Part shown: piece by piece, positions 20,905-21,770 of the stretch
Layout: every line of letters begins with the position of its first letter
Position numbering within the stretch: the first letter of the stretch is position 1
Assembly: GCA_003164375.1 (NCBI GenBank)
Contig: PLTE01000208.1
Coordinates: 1 to 21,770, forward strand
From: Hyphomicrobiales bacterium
Lineage (GTDB): Bacteria > Pseudomonadota > Alphaproteobacteria > Rhizobiales > Xanthobacteraceae
DNA: 21,770 nucleotides
Reading direction: 5' to 3'
The notes under the pieces: model-generated
What the model was told of the DNA's origin: nothing
Database searches by the model: none
The model's input: the letters and a program-made list of their open reading frames with translations, nothing else
Program-made: the position numbers and the translations under genes

Positions 20905-21770
20905 ATGACTGAGATGACCGGCGCGGAAATGGTGATGGCGGCGCTAGCCGATCAAGGCGTCGAGCACATTTTCGGTTACCCCGGCGGCGCGGTGCTGCCG
21001 ATCTACGACGCGCTGTTTCAGCAAGACAAGGTGCGGCACATTCTGGTGCGCCACGAACAGGGCGCCGTGCACGCCGCGGAAGGCTATGCGCGCTCGACCG
21101 GCAAGGTCGGTACCGTGTTGGTGACATCCGGGCCCGGCGCGACCAATGCGGTCACCGGCCTCACCGACGCGCTGTGCGACTCTATACCGCTTGTCGTCAT
21201 CACCGGACAGGTGCCGACGCATCTGATCGGCAACGACGCCTTCCAGGAATGCGACACGGTCGGCATCACGCGGCCCTGCACGAAATACAATTATCTGGTC
21301 AAATCCGTCGCTGATCTGCCGCGCGCGCTGCACGAGGCATTTCACATCGCCGCGAGTGGCCGGCCGGGCCCGGTCGTGGTCGACATCCCCAAAGACGTGC
21401 AGTTCGCCAAGGGCACCTATTTCAAGCCCAAGGAATTCCAGCACAAGGGCTATCGCCCCAAACTCAAGGCCGACCCCGACAAGGTCAAGCAGGCTGTCGA
21501 ACTCATGGCTTCAGCCAAACGTCCGCTGTTCTACACCGGCGGCGGCGTCATCAATTCCGGCCGCGCCGCTTGCGACAGACTTCGCGAATTGGTCAAGCTC
21601 ACCGGCTTCCCCATCACCTCGACGCTGATGGGGCTCGGCGCTTTTCCCGCCGCCGATCCGCAATGGCTCGGCATGCTCGGCATGCACGGCACCTGGGAGG
21701 CGAACTGGGCGATGCACGATTGCGATCTGATGATCTGCGTCGGCGCGCGGTTCGACGACCGCATCACCGG
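20905..21770 (+). CDS. ilvB: Acetolactate synthase large subunit, N-terminal part (cut by window edge)
   Basis: Acetohydroxyacid synthase condenses pyruvate with pyruvate or 2-oxobutyrate in the first common step of valine, leucine and isoleucine synthesis, using thiamine diphosphate and FAD. The 288 visible residues include GYPGGAVLPIYDAL (24-37), the catalytic Glu51 in RHEQGAVHAAEGYAR, VTSGPGATNAVTGL (73-86), PLVVITGQV and GRPGPVVVDIPKDVQ (the end of the TPP-binding Pyr domain). After these comes the start of the central FAD-associated domain (KRPLFYTGGGVINSGRA). The ATG at 20905 has GGAG seven bases upstream. The gene continues beyond the window; the small subunit (ilvN/ilvH) probably follows. 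Regulation by attenuation is indicated by the leader. Confidence 0.96.
   Translation, partial: MTEMTGAEMVMAALADQGVEHIFGYPGGAVLPIYDALFQQDKVRHILVRHEQGAVHAAEGYARSTGKVGTVLVTSGPGATNAVTGLTDALCDSIPLVVITGQVPTHLIGNDAFQECDTVGITRPCTKYNYLVKSVADLPRALHEAFHIAASGRPGPVVVDIPKDVQFAKGTYFKPKEFQHKGYRPKLKADPDKVKQAVELMASAKRPLFYTGGGVINSGRAACDRLRELVKLTGFPITSTLMGLGAFPAADPQWLGMLGMHGTWEANWAMHDCDLMICVGARFDDRIT

Noticed and set aside
20592..20912. 106-aa plus-strand frame across the ilvB leader
   Set aside because: It runs through the promoter, leader and terminator with no ribosome-binding site; the short Leu-Ile-Leu-Val leader frame explains the region better.

Overview
The window looks like chromosomal DNA of a high-GC alphaproteobacterium, most likely a Hyphomicrobiales (Rhizobiales) member of the Bradyrhizobium/Rhodopseudomonas/Pseudolabrys type. 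The reasons are: a circularly permuted two-piece tmRNA with tag ANDNYAPVALAA; an alpha-type SspB next to fumC; the gene order folA-hflK-hflC-DUF2065-degP-serB-miaA...ilvB; a rhizobial-type intergenic palindromic repeat; and protein styles typical of that order. The taxon is inferred from gene content, not from a database match.

Layout. Left end (1-3105, all minus strand): 5' part of fumC, then sspB, then ssrA (tmRNA), then a methyl-accepting chemotaxis protein. Positions 3372-4542 (plus): two adjacent half-size chromate transporters. Positions 4632-6780 (plus): thyA, a HEPN-domain gene with an in-frame stop near its 3' end, an unknown 123-aa gene, then folA. The two middle genes look like an insertion in a thyA-folA nucleotide/folate operon. 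Positions 6861-10931 (plus): the membrane and envelope proteolysis cluster hflK-hflC-DUF2065-degP. serB (minus) is convergent with degP, and miaA (plus) diverges from serB.

Positions 13000-20397 look accessory. They hold a Tat-exported metallo-beta-lactamase-fold hydrolase, then an overlapping cassette of a Gfo/Idh/MocA oxidoreductase, a creatininase-family amidohydrolase and a cupin. After a palindromic repeat come a D-2-hydroxyacid dehydrogenase, a convergent C4-dicarboxylate carrier (dctA) and an unrecognised secreted 360-aa protein. Together these suggest uptake and oxidation of a small carboxylated or sugar-like compound, but the substrate cannot be read from the sequence.

Right end: ilvB (acetolactate synthase large subunit, cut by the window edge) preceded by what looks like a complete classical attenuator. 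It has a near-consensus sigma-70 promoter, a short leader peptide with consecutive Leu-Ile-Leu-Val codons, a 10-bp stem and a U-tailed intrinsic terminator.

The strongest observations are the ilvB attenuator, the tmRNA gene beside the gene for its degradation adaptor SspB, and the HEPN/unknown gene pair with its premature stop inside the thyA-folA operon.
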